Source: Planctomycetota bacterium
Lineage (GTDB): Bacteria; Planctomycetota; Planctomycetia; Planctomycetales; Planctomycetaceae
NCBI GenBank assembly: GCA_018242525.1
Contig: JAFEBS010000046.1
Coordinates: forward strand, 17,318 to 69,225
Direction of reading: 5' to 3'
Length of the DNA stretch: 51,908 nucleotides
In this document: piece after piece, positions 17,698 through 25,848 of the stretch
Layout of the letters: each line of letters begins with the position of its first letter
How positions within the stretch are numbered: the stretch's first letter is position 1
Notes under the pieces: generated by a model
What the model saw: only the letters and a program-made list of their open reading frames with translations
Database searches by the model: none
Told to the model about the DNA's origin: nothing
Position numbers and translations under genes: made by a program

Positions 17698-18180
17698 ATG
17701 TGGACTCGATTCTGGCTTTGGCTGCAAACCCGCCTGGGGCAGGATCCCCGCGGCTTGTTTGTCTACTTTGACGGACGACGCTGGCGATCGGCAGACCCGT
17801 TACAGTTGGCTCGACAACTGTTTACCCATCCGGAGTTCGACTGGGACGAAACACCTCAACTTCTGCTGACCGCCAGGGCCAGCATTCAACTGGAGGCGTT
17901 TCGAATCATCGGCGATGCCGTTCGAACAGCTTTTCGGATCGATCCGGTCGAACGCGGCGGCCTGACAGATCGCGAGTGCCTCGATCTGTTGACGGCGTTT
18001 CGAACGTACCTGGGAGACGTAAAAAAAAATGGCAGCCTGTTTCCGACCTCGCTGGTCTTTACGGAATTGAATGCTGCGGTCGGATCGACCACGAAGCCCG
18101 TCTCGGACTGTGGCTCAACACCCACCGAGCCATCGAGCGGGCCGCCTGGATTGCCGGCGGAGCAAACCTTCGCACGTTGA
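17698..18180 (+). CDS. Tail-assembly chaperone, short (G-like) product
   Basis: Zero-frame product of 160 residues. The first about 108 residues are an ordered domain (FVYFDGRRWRSADPLQLARQ, then AFRIIGDAVRTAFRIDPVER and LTDRECLDLLTAFRTYLGDV). After the run of nine A at 18021-18029 the frame continues into an S/T/P-rich tail ending at 18180. In long-tailed phages this position, between tail tube and tape measure, holds the G/GT chaperone pair made by programmed -1 frameshifting. The longer product is listed separately. Confidence 0.6.
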   Translation: MWTRFWLWLQTRLGQDPRGLFVYFDGRRWRSADPLQLARQLFTHPEFDWDETPQLLLTARASIQLEAFRIIGDAVRTAFRIDPVERGGLTDRECLDLLTAFRTYLGDVKKNGSLFPTSLVFTELNAAVGSTTKPVSDCGSTPTEPSSGPPGLPAEQTFAR

Positions 18181-18275
18181 CCGCAGCCACCTGCCGCGCC
18201 CTGACGGAATCCGAGGCGCGTGGTGATCTCGACTTCTGGCGTATCGAAGCCACCATTAAGCGACATTCGTCATGA
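17698..18275 (+). CDS. Tail-assembly chaperone, frameshifted (GT-like) product
   Basis: Predicted -1 frameshift product. Ribosomes reading GTA AAA AAA AAT at 18019-18030 can slip back one base in the A run and continue as AAA TGG CAG CCT. The -1 frame then encodes about 81 well-formed residues (WQPVSDLAGLYGIECCGRID, later WLNTHRAIERAAWIAGG and SEARGDLDFWRIEATIKRH) and stops at 18275, overlapping the next gene's ATG as ATGA. Codons in this stretch end mostly in G or C, as in the neighbours. The coupling and protein-like sequence argue that it is real, not a random frame. Transcriptional slippage would give the same protein. Confidence 0.6.
18012..18029 (+). promoter_or_regulatory. Slippery A9 frameshift site with upstream GGGAG
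   Basis: GGGAG (18012-18016) precedes nine consecutive A residues (18021-18029). A_AAA_AAA is a classic -1 slippery heptamer, and an SD-like element upstream stimulates slipping in dnaX, although the spacing here (four bases to the A run) is shorter than in dnaX. Confidence 0.6.
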
Positions 18276-19261
18276 AGATTTGGCACACCCTCCGGACGGA
18301 CAACCTGCGACGGCGCTTACAGCAGTCTGTGAGCACCTGGTTTCGCTCCGCGTCTCGATCATTGATCAAGGCCGGCTTGGAAGTCGATCCAGGGGCGACA
18401 CTATCCAGCAGTGATCCGACACCAGAAGCAGCCCCACGAAACTTCGATGACAGGCAATCCCACATCGATCCAACATTGGCCGCGATTGAATCAACAAGTT
18501 CAAAGACTGCAATTGAGAACAGCCATGCACGTCCCGGATCCTCAGGAGTCGCCTGGCACCGTGCTGCCTCCGTTTCGACTTCAATTCCTGTGTCGCAGGC
18601 TGAATCACAGCTTCGCGGTCGGCCCTCCTGGACTCGAATTCTGAAAAACACCGTACAGACCATGCAGACTGGTCTGAGGCCTGCCGGCTCCAATTCCCAA
18701 CTCGCAAACCGAACTCGTCCATCAACAGGCCCGGATGACGACTCACCGGACAACTTCCGTCAACAAATTAATGACACTGCTGCCCCACACCAATTCACGA
18801 ATCGGCTCGGTTCCATTCCATCCGACTTGCAACAAGCGATCAGTCCCGGTGCTGGGGCGGGCCGACAGGCTGGTCCTTCCGTCGGTCCACAGCCTCCTGA
18901 TCCAAATCCCAATCGAAATCAGTCCCTGAATTCGACCCATTATGGCATCACACTGCAACGAACTGTGCAGGCCAGCCAGGAGCCTTTGCCATCAGTCGTC
19001 GCGCGTCCGGTGACGCTGCCAGCACCAACATCTGATACTACGCACAATTCAGAACGACACGTTGCGACCGCCAACCCTGACCAGGCTCTTTCATCCACCG
19101 GATTTGCGCTGAGTCAAATGCAGCCAACGGTACGTCCAGTCACTCCATTTCTGCCGACCTTGCAGAATGACACGTTCGCCCGCAGCACATCAGATCTGGA
19201 CAAGAAACGGGAGGCTCGGACAAATGCCCGAGCCCGATCCATGCTTCCCCCGATTCGATAG
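18272..19261 (+). CDS. Disordered protein in the tape-measure slot
   Basis: A 329-residue protein that starts at the ATG overlapping the stop of the frameshifted chaperone (ATGA). Position predicts a tape-measure or its chaperone, but the sequence is mostly low-complexity, rich in S, T, P, Q and N, with few hydrophobic runs. Only the first about 40 residues (LRRRLQQSVSTWFRSASRSL) look helical. A normal tape measure would be long and helical. It may be a short or degenerate tape measure, or another structural factor. I do not recognise a family. Confidence 0.5.
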   Translation: MKIWHTLRTDNLRRRLQQSVSTWFRSASRSLIKAGLEVDPGATLSSSDPTPEAAPRNFDDRQSHIDPTLAAIESTSSKTAIENSHARPGSSGVAWHRAASVSTSIPVSQAESQLRGRPSWTRILKNTVQTMQTGLRPAGSNSQLANRTRPSTGPDDDSPDNFRQQINDTAAPHQFTNRLGSIPSDLQQAISPGAGAGRQAGPSVGPQPPDPNPNRNQSLNSTHYGITLQRTVQASQEPLPSVVARPVTLPAPTSDTTHNSERHVATANPDQALSSTGFALSQMQPTVRPVTPFLPTLQNDTFARSTSDLDKKREARTNARARSMLPPIR

Positions 19262-19317
19262 GAATCGAGCGACGGTCATTGCCACGTGGAATTCAACCTC
19301 ATCAGGAGACCCCTGAC

Positions 19318-21201
19318 ATGTCGGGCCAGACGATCATTCAATACGGCGACGTCACGCTGCTGCGCTGCCTGACCCGGCGAGTCGAGCAGCAGCCGGTCCT
19401 GGATCCGACCGGGACCGACCTGAAATACTGGCGTTATCAGATTCAAGTGACGGGATACCTGCATGGCTGGCCCGCTGCCTGTCAATATCACTCGATCACA
19501 GGACACACGCCGACGGATGCCAACGCCCCACTGGTCCACCAGCAGGTCCGCTGGAGACTGCTTCCCCGCCAGTCATTCGTGATGGCGATGGGCTGTACCG
19601 CGGACATTGCCTCGGGGCAGACTCTGCTGCGCGTGGATCCATGGACTGCTGCCACGCCAGCCGAATTGACCGGGACGGGTTTGACAGGCATCGACGTCGA
19701 CGACGGGCCACGCTGTACGCAGTTTGATGTTGTCCATATCTCCGCCGACAACATCTTCCAGGTCGAAGCAACGTTCGAGCTCCATCAAGTTCAATGTGAC
19801 GACGACAACAGTGCCGCAGGAAACACCGACGGAGTGCTGTTGCATCGCTGGTCCTGTACGGATGGCCTGAATGTCAACCTGAGAGCCACTCGTGTGTACA
19901 GCGGATTCCTGGAACTGGCGACGTCGAATTTCAGCCCCCACTGGTTTCGTTCACTGGTCATTCCGCCATTACAGCCGGGGATGCGGCGGGAACAGATGCA
20001 ATTCACCGCCAGCGAAGATGGACGTTGCCTGCAGTACACCGTCACGGACCAGGAGATCGCCATCGCCGCCCCGTATCCCGCCCGCCGCTGGTCGGTCGAG
20101 CATACGGAACATTCCCTGAACGACAGCCCGCTACAGTCGCATTCACAGATCCTCGTCACGCTCGAAGGTGACGGCAATGTCGACAAAGGGCAATTGATCC
20201 TGCTGGCGCTGTACGTCGTGACAGCCAAGCTGGCGGGTGGCCGTCCCGGAGTGGCACCGCCGGTCGGATCGCCTGTTGTGATGCGTGACCTGACGATCAC
20301 TGATTTCACCGGCGACACCAACGCGATCCGGGTTTCCGCCGCCTGCGAACGCCTGGGCCAGTCCATTCGCGACGACTCCGCGGGAGCCACCGACCTGGGC
20401 CTGCGAATCTGCACTGACGGATTTGAACGCGTCATCGCCGAGTCAGATCTGCCGGCCTGGTCCGTCAACTATGATCCACGCCGCTCGTCCGATGGACGAT
20501 TGGGAGAAACTCCCGTCTATCAGGGCCCGGTGTCACTGACGGGAATCCTGCGGTGCTATCTGCAGTCTCCCTGTACCAGCGACCACGGAATCAATCTTCA
20601 ATCCAATTTACTCGGAACCGACTTGAATTCGGAACCGTCCGCCACGCCGCAAGCCTCCATCCAGGCGGTCATTGTCCCCAGCATTCCTTCGGTCGATCCG
20701 CCGTATTACAGCGTCAGTCATCGAGTCGCGATGTATACCACATACCAGATGGAATCGATTTATCGAACTCGGCGATTGCGTGCGGCCCTGCCCATTGCGT
20801 CCGTTCCGTACCTGGGTTCAGGCACGGACACCAGCGATGCTTGTGCGATCATTTCGCTGGGACGACCACAAACCCGCCGCATCGTCCGCATTGCCGCCGA
20901 ACGCGTCGGCGAATGGCCCGAGTTTCCCGACCCGGAGACGATGGATGCCGGAGCCGCAACAACCGCAGACCCCGGTGTCGGCCTCCCCGCGATTTCCCAG
21001 AGACTGCTGTCGTCGAAGTTGCTGGGGGGAACGCAAACCAGGACGTGCAATGGTGAAGTCGTCTTCCGTGCGCGATTCGAGGCGGTCTTCGCACTCCTGA
21101 GGACTCCCACCGCCGCGGAAATCCTGAAGTTCGGCCAGAACAAATGGTCGACAGACAGTGGGACGCAATCGAATTCCGTGCTGACCAACAGTTCCTATTG
21201 A
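19318..21201 (+). CDS. Phage tail protein, baseplate/hub-like (putative)
   Basis: Large unrecognised protein of 627 residues downstream of the tape-measure slot. Sequence is beta-rich with many polar residues (YWRYQIQVTGYLHGWPAACQ; SFVMAMGCTADIASGQTLLR; WSVEHTEHSLNDSPLQSH), as in distal-tail or hub proteins. A repeated W/Y-rich pattern suggests two similar domains of about 300 residues. ATG at 19318 has AGGAG nine bases upstream; the frame opens earlier at a TTG at 19279. No transmembrane helix. Function is inferred from position. Confidence 0.5.
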   Translation: MSGQTIIQYGDVTLLRCLTRRVEQQPVLDPTGTDLKYWRYQIQVTGYLHGWPAACQYHSITGHTPTDANAPLVHQQVRWRLLPRQSFVMAMGCTADIASGQTLLRVDPWTAATPAELTGTGLTGIDVDDGPRCTQFDVVHISADNIFQVEATFELHQVQCDDDNSAAGNTDGVLLHRWSCTDGLNVNLRATRVYSGFLELATSNFSPHWFRSLVIPPLQPGMRREQMQFTASEDGRCLQYTVTDQEIAIAAPYPARRWSVEHTEHSLNDSPLQSHSQILVTLEGDGNVDKGQLILLALYVVTAKLAGGRPGVAPPVGSPVVMRDLTITDFTGDTNAIRVSAACERLGQSIRDDSAGATDLGLRICTDGFERVIAESDLPAWSVNYDPRRSSDGRLGETPVYQGPVSLTGILRCYLQSPCTSDHGINLQSNLLGTDLNSEPSATPQASIQAVIVPSIPSVDPPYYSVSHRVAMYTTYQMESIYRTRRLRAALPIASVPYLGSGTDTSDACAIISLGRPQTRRIVRIAAERVGEWPEFPDPETMDAGAATTADPGVGLPAISQRLLSSKLLGGTQTRTCNGEVVFRARFEAVFALLRTPTAAEILKFGQNKWSTDSGTQSNSVLTNSSY

Positions 21202-21328
21202 AGCGAGACCGATGTGCAAGCGAAGGACCGAGGAACGGGATCTAACGAATTGGACAACCCGCTATGAATCTCTCGATCTCATGTTGAGCTGACGATTCGA
21301 GATGCCGCAACATTTACAGGAACCTGCC

Positions 21329-21874
21329 ATGTCCACGGGATTCAGTTCCTCAGCCAGTGTCTGTCCGACAACGCACGAAGCGATCCTGATTGCCATCGTA
21401 CAAAAGCTGCGCACCGATATTGGCGAACTGGGAAACGAATCGTGCTGCTTCCTGAGCGATTCGCCGTCACCGGGAATCGAAATCCAGGAGGATCTGTTCT
21501 GCACCGTGGCTCCCATCGATGACACGTTTGACGACCAGGCGCCGATTGGAGCAGCGGAACGGGGGATTGTGGAAGTGGCTCTGGTTCAGGTGACCGTCTG
21601 GTCCCGACTCATGCTCGATCGGCTGGAACACTCGAGCCAGTCACTGACAGACAGCTCGCGCGGACTGCTGAAGTTCAAGCAACGCAGCCTGCAATCGTTG
21701 GCCGGCAGGCAGATCTATGCGGATGCGCCGCTGAATCTTGTCCCGCTTTTGATGGAACCATTGCGACCTGTTCGGGCACTGCATCCCACGTCCCGCCGCG
21801 GTGCCGATGATCTGCGATCCGTGTCGTTGATCTTCCGTGCTGTGTTCAACTGGGATCTGTCCATCGACTCCTGA
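21329..21874 (+). CDS. Small tail-associated protein (tail terminator-like?)
   Basis: A 181-residue protein between two large tail genes. The N-terminal helix (EAILIAIVQKLRTDI) followed by strands ending in SVSLIFRAVFNWDL is reminiscent of tail-terminator (gpU-type) proteins, where a helix packs on a beta sheet. ATG at 21329 has AGGA upstream; the frame also opens at an ATG at 21302. In ordinary phages the terminator lies before the tail tube, so this role would be unusual here. Low certainty. Confidence 0.4.
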   Translation: MSTGFSSSASVCPTTHEAILIAIVQKLRTDIGELGNESCCFLSDSPSPGIEIQEDLFCTVAPIDDTFDDQAPIGAAERGIVEVALVQVTVWSRLMLDRLEHSSQSLTDSSRGLLKFKQRSLQSLAGRQIYADAPLNLVPLLMEPLRPVRALHPTSRRGADDLRSVSLIFRAVFNWDLSIDS

Positions 21875-21903
21875 ATCCATTCTCAATTCTCGGCATTACC
21901 AAC

Positions 21904-24087
21904 ATGCCCATCCGTTTTGCTGGCGTCGATCTGCTGTTGGAAGACCCGGAAGGTGTGGTCCGTGCGTGGCTGGATCAACATCTGCCCGAGTTGTACGCCA
22001 GCATCTTCTGCCTGGACACGACATCCGTTCGCGAGGCCCGGTTTGCCAGCATCAGCAATGTGACGCCCCCCGTGGTCAGCGACACGGGGACGTCCAGTTC
22101 GTCGGGGTATCCGTCGTCCGCGACCGCGACGATTCGCCGCATTGGGCTGCCCGTTGGAAACTATCCACGTCCCCCGAAACCCAGGATCAATTCCCTGTAC
22201 TGGCCGACGGGGGCCACACGATGGGCGCACGGCCTGTTTCTGATTTCCAGATCCAATCTGGACGCGGTCCTGGCCGCCTGTGCCGGGGAACAGTCACAAG
22301 TGCTGGAGTTGTCGGCCGTTCGAGAAAGCACCGTTGCGCCGACAGGCAGTTCCGCGTCGTCGGCGACAACTCTGACGGCGGGAATTTCCGCCAGTCTGTA
22401 CGCACTTGCCCCGCGACCGATTTCGGCTCCCGGAGTTCCCTCGACCGAGCGACTGTGGCTGCTGCCGTTGGTCGACGCTCGCTATTTCTGGCAATTCCAC
22501 AATGTCCGGCAATACGCTCCGAAGACGTGGTCCGAGGCCCTCAGCAAGATTCAAGGAGTCAGCCCGACGGATTCGCCAACCCTCGGCGAAGGGGTGTCGT
22601 CTGCCTACGGTCGACCATCGGCCGTGGAATTCGTTCGCGATTTCGAAAATGCCGCCCTGCTGGTGGAGGCGGTTGCATTGTCGATCGGTCGCCGGGTCGT
22701 CGCCGGGCCAACCGTTACGCCCTATAAGTTTCAGTCTTGTAAAACGCAGTCCGTGACGACGGCTCGAACGGCCGCCAACGCCAACTTGTCCAATTTGACC
22801 TCCGGCTGGGACGTTGTGGCTGGAGGAGACTTCTCCGCGGAAGCCGCCTCACTGGGAAACATCCCGGCCAATGTCATGATCACCTTCAAAACGGTCGCCG
22901 GTGATCGCGTGGCCGGGTGGGCTCAGTTCGACGGCACCGGAACGACGCATGATGGCTCGAAAGTCTTCCACTGTTCCGCAACGGGGAGCAACGCGCCGGC
23001 GGATGGTCGGTACACAACGGGCTTCGAGCGGAATCTGTCGGATCGCCTGGGCGCGGATTACTACGAATGGCTTGGGCTGCATTACGATTTGACACTGGCC
23101 GGAATCGTCCCGTGGGAAGTCACTGGATTTGACGATTACATTCGCTGGGAAATCGCCGTACACGGCAAGGGGCGGCGGCGACGGTATCAGTGCCAGACCA
23201 GAGCGGTGTCGATGCCTCCCAACTTTGGCTATGACTCGCTCCCGATCGATCCGCTGGGTTCCAGCTCAAGTTCCAGCTCAAGTTCCAGCTCAAGTTCCAG
23301 CTCGAGCAGCAGCAGTTCCAGCAGTTCGTCCAGCAGTGCGTCCTCAAGCCCGTCTTCGGCGTCCTCTTCGAGCCCATCGTCCAGCGGGAGCAGCAGTCCG
23401 AGTCAATCGAGCCTGCCGTCTTCCAGCAGTTCGGCCGTCTCATCAGGCAGCAGTTCGTCGATCAGCAGCGCCAGTTCGTCGCCACATTCGTCGTCCAGCA
23501 GTACCGGATCGTCGTCAGCAAGCTCAGCAAGCAGTCCGGGTTCCAGTTCGAGTTCATCCAGTCCAATTTCCAGTGCTTCATCATCCAATGCTCCGAGCAG
23601 CAGTGGTTTTTCGTCGGCGAATTCCAGCGGATCGATGTCGAGTTCTGCAAGCAGCACCGGATCGAGCGGAACGAGCAGTTCGTCCGTCGGTTCATCGGGA
23701 TCCTCCAGTTCGAGCGAATCGATCTCTTCCGGGTCATCCGGTTCGTCGTCCAGTTCCGGCCCGTCGTCCAGTGACAGCCCCGCGACTTCCAGCGGTGAAA
23801 GCAACACCTCGGGTTCCGGATCGGGGAACACCACAGGATCGTCGGGTGCATCGAGCACAACATCGAACGCGGGGTCATCCAGTGGTATGTCATCAGCATC
23901 TGCGACTTCCAGCGGATCGGGGACCTCGAATGGGTCCGGCATGTCATCAACAGCCTCTTCCGGCAGTGGTACCGGTTCGGGATCGAGTGGCAGTGACGAT
24001 GGGTGCTCTGACGTGGTGACCGATGTTGCCTGCACCGGCGGTTCGCTGGTCGTGACGAAAGTCCGCGCGCGGCTCTCGATTTGTTGA
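21904..24087 (+). CDS. Serine-rich phage tail/fibre protein
   Basis: A 727-residue protein. The first about 450 residues form an ordered region (starting MPIRFAGVDLLLEDPEG, with NSLYWPTGATRWAHGLFLIS and YYEWLGLHYDLTLAGIVPWE). Residues about 453-697 are a dense serine domain with G, T, A and P interruptions, encoded by varied serine codons, AGC/AGT/TCC/TCG/TCA, with a 12-base tandem repeat at its start. The short C-terminus (DDGCSDVVTDVACTGGSLVV) carries cysteines. Serine-rich extensions occur on surface adhesins and tail fibres, so a flexible, possibly glycosylated stalk is plausible. No catalytic motif is seen. It is followed after 12 bases by another protein with a serine run. Confidence 0.6.
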   Translation: MPIRFAGVDLLLEDPEGVVRAWLDQHLPELYASIFCLDTTSVREARFASISNVTPPVVSDTGTSSSSGYPSSATATIRRIGLPVGNYPRPPKPRINSLYWPTGATRWAHGLFLISRSNLDAVLAACAGEQSQVLELSAVRESTVAPTGSSASSATTLTAGISASLYALAPRPISAPGVPSTERLWLLPLVDARYFWQFHNVRQYAPKTWSEALSKIQGVSPTDSPTLGEGVSSAYGRPSAVEFVRDFENAALLVEAVALSIGRRVVAGPTVTPYKFQSCKTQSVTTARTAANANLSNLTSGWDVVAGGDFSAEAASLGNIPANVMITFKTVAGDRVAGWAQFDGTGTTHDGSKVFHCSATGSNAPADGRYTTGFERNLSDRLGADYYEWLGLHYDLTLAGIVPWEVTGFDDYIRWEIAVHGKGRRRRYQCQTRAVSMPPNFGYDSLPIDPLGSSSSSSSSSSSSSSSSSSSSSSSSSSASSSPSSASSSSPSSSGSSSPSQSSLPSSSSSAVSSGSSSSISSASSSPHSSSSSTGSSSASSASSPGSSSSSSSPISSASSSNAPSSSGFSSANSSGSMSSSASSTGSSGTSSSSVGSSGSSSSSESISSGSSGSSSSSGPSSSDSPATSSGESNTSGSGSGNTTGSSGASSTTSNAGSSSGMSSASATSSGSGTSNGSGMSSTASSGSGTGSGSSGSDDGCSDVVTDVACTGGSLVVTKVRARLSIC
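23259..23306 (+). repeat. 12-base tandem repeat at start of serine domain
   Basis: Four consecutive 12-base units TTCCAGCTCAAG (the last with one change) encode serine only. They mark the start of the serine-rich domain and could vary in number by slippage. Confidence 0.8.
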
Positions 24088-24099
24088 CGAGAACGACTC

Positions 24100-24543
24100 A
24101 TGCCCACCATCACCACCTATCCGAACTGCACCTGCTGCTCGTCGAGCAGTTCCAGCAGTTCGTCGAGCAGCAGTGGGCCATCAAACCCCTGCTGCCCGGC
24201 AGGAGTCCCAAATACTCTGCACGCATCGTGGAGTTACGGCGTCACAATTGATTGTGTGCCTCCCTGTGCGAATCCGTTTCCCGGAACACTGACATGGAAC
24301 GGCGTTGACGCCTGGGTGATGGGTGCCACAACCGTCTGTGGAATGACGCTGCTGGCAAATCTGAAGTGCGAATCCGGGACATGGGTGTTGAGAGTCACCG
24401 GGTGTGCGTTTACGAATTTTGCGTTTGAGATACTCGGCTTCAGTTGCAGTCCGTTTGAACTTGAAGCTGGCTACTCGTTTGACGGCCTGTGCTGCCCTGA
24501 CGGAACCCACGGTGCCGGAATGATTGTCACCATTACTGCTTAA
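24100..24543 (+). CDS. Small Cys-rich protein with polyserine run
   Basis: A 147-residue protein beginning MPTITTYPNCTCC, then a run of about 12 serines, then NPCCPAGVPNTLHASWSY. It has many cysteines, several paired, suggesting disulfides or a metal site. The serine run at residues 14-25 is similar to the preceding gene. No signal peptide or membrane helix. The position after the fibre gene suggests a tail or surface role; the function is unknown. Confidence 0.6.
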   Translation: MPTITTYPNCTCCSSSSSSSSSSSSGPSNPCCPAGVPNTLHASWSYGVTIDCVPPCANPFPGTLTWNGVDAWVMGATTVCGMTLLANLKCESGTWVLRVTGCAFTNFAFEILGFSCSPFELEAGYSFDGLCCPDGTHGAGMIVTITA

Positions 24544-24598
24544 GCCAGACGTCCTCTGAGCGGTGGACATGCACACCGTAGCGACTGAGGGAGATCCC

Positions 24599-25000
24599 AT
24601 GCCGTTCCCTGAATGCGAACACCTGGTTGGCCGCAAACGATCAATCTGCCGGGGCGAAGCAGATTTGCCGCTGGAAGGCCCCAACGGCACGAACGCCTAC
24701 CGTGCCCACTGGGGGCTGGCTCCGTTGCAATCCCAATCACTTCCCAGTCCGACCACCGAACCGCCCTCGCTCCTGATCCGCGGCTGGAACTTCGCCACTG
24801 CCATGGCCCGCTGGACACTGGCCGGCTTACCGCGTCGAACTCAGGCGGAAATTGACACCCGGCTGGCAATTTGCCAATCGTGCGAATTCCTGCGTCACGA
24901 CCACTGCACTCAATGCGGCTGTGCCTGTGTCGAACAAAACCGCCTGATCAACAAGCTGGCACTCGCAACAGAAACCTGCCCGCTGGGGAAGTGGAGTTAA
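24599..25000 (+). CDS. Cys-cluster protein, phage zinc-ribbon-like C-terminus
   Basis: A 133-residue protein. The C-terminal segment (CQSCEFLRHDHCTQCGCACV, then CPLGKW after a helix with NKLALATET) is typical of small phage proteins with a CxxC...CxxCxC...CPxGKW pattern, probably zinc-binding. The N-terminal half is proline-rich with no clear family; it also starts with a short cysteine pattern (ECEHLVGRKRSICRG). ATG at 24599 has GGGAG upstream; the frame opens at a GTG at 24563. It is the last gene of the phage-like block. Confidence 0.65.
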   Translation: MPFPECEHLVGRKRSICRGEADLPLEGPNGTNAYRAHWGLAPLQSQSLPSPTTEPPSLLIRGWNFATAMARWTLAGLPRRTQAEIDTRLAICQSCEFLRHDHCTQCGCACVEQNRLINKLALATETCPLGKWS

Positions 25001-25005
25001 CGTAC

Positions 25006-25024
25006 CCGACGCTGCCAGCGTCGG
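25006..25024. terminator. Hairpin between phage block and convergent gene
   Basis: CCGACGCTG and CAGCGTCGG flank one base, giving an 8-9 base GC-rich stem right after the last phage-block gene and before a convergent gene. No clear T tract follows, so its function as a terminator is uncertain. Confidence 0.4.
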
Positions 25025-25038
25025 CGAATCTCCCTCCC

Positions 25039-25515
25039 TCACCGCGACAATAGAAGTTGCTCGCGAAGCGGATGATCTTGGGGAACCAGCGCCAGGATCA
25101 CGTTGTCACACTCCAGCCGCCGCGCCAGAAACTCAGGCATCCACAGCACTCGACTTCCGGCATCGCCATAGATCTTCAGATACCGCAGCCCAACAATATT
25201 GATCCGCGCCACCCGGGAGACAGACGTCCAGGTGATCCAGCATCGCCGTCCCCAGCAATCCTGACCAAGGAGACCATCCTGGTAAACGTGCAGACTGACA
25301 ACCACCACCGCTACCAAGGCCGCCATCGCTGCTGCAATCATCGCCATGACCGCGGCACTCAGCAGCAAGAACGGGAACGGTATGACGTGGAGCAATCGAT
25401 CATCGCACAGCACCGCCACGGGGATCAGGCACACGTAGGCCACGAACCCGATCACGGCCGTCCAACAGAAGAAGTAGAGAAACGAGCATCGAAAGACGCG
25501 GTGAGGTTCCTGCAT
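25039..25515 (-). CDS. Two-span membrane protein with bacterial PH-like domain
   Basis: About 158 residues if started at the ATG at 25515, which has GGAAC upstream; the frame opens at ATG 25572 with no ribosome site. Two hydrophobic segments (YFFCWTAVIGFVAYVCLIPV and FPFLLLSAAVMAMIAAAMAA) precede a soluble region with WGRRCWITWTSVSRVAR and an LRYLKIYGDAGSRVLW strand pattern, like the bacterial PH-domain (DUF304-type) membrane proteins. It is convergent with the phage block. Function unknown. Confidence 0.55.
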   Translation of the reverse strand: MQEPHRVFRCSFLYFFCWTAVIGFVAYVCLIPVAVLCDDRLLHVIPFPFLLLSAAVMAMIAAAMAALVAVVVVSLHVYQDGLLGQDCWGRRCWITWTSVSRVARINIVGLRYLKIYGDAGSRVLWMPEFLARRLECDNVILALVPQDHPLREQLLLSR

Positions 25516-25615
25516 GACTGGGTTCCACGGCTCACGGGCAAAACTCGACCAATAACGACATCCTGCAATCATTGTGACATTCTGTCTGTGGCCGTAAAGA
25601 GGACTTGCCCGGATA

Positions 25616-25785
25616 GTGAGTCCAGCGCACGTATCGCAGCTGGCGCGTCGGGCTGGAGTGGGATCGGGCTCGGAACATTAGCCCGACGCGCGAGCGAGGG
25701 ACCGAATCATGACGCATGGAAACCAGAATCTTTGTGATTGTGAGTCCAACGCACGTATCCCTCGCTGGCGCGTCGGGCTGGTGTT
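25616..25785. repeat. Direct repeat plus inverted repeat cluster
   Basis: Two near-identical segments starting GTGAGTCCA(G/A)CGCACGTATC lie at 25616-25655 and 25740-25780. The inverted-repeat family of 4449-4531 also occurs here as arms 25674-25701 and 25758-25785, with 25 of 28 positions paired. The cluster fills most of the space between the PH-like protein and the PutA gene. Confidence 0.75.
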
Positions 25786-25848
25786 GCAACTCGCCCCATG
25801 AATTCCATTGCCGAACCTATCCACATGGACGCCGTCTACGTAAAATGA

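Noticed and set aside
17976..18275. Independent gene of 99 codons overlapping the tail-chaperone gene
   Set aside because: Read instead as the -1 extension of the chaperone: the upstream part of this frame is not protein-like and there is no ribosome site, while the part after the A9 run is.
23259..23306. Short tandem repeats as a possible CRISPR
   Set aside because: Units are 12 bases without spacers and code for serine in frame.
23403..24116. 237-codon minus-strand frame, very rich in D, E and L
   Set aside because: It is the mirror of the serine-rich coding domain on the plus strand; serine codons read backwards give D/E/L-rich sequence. No start context or domain.
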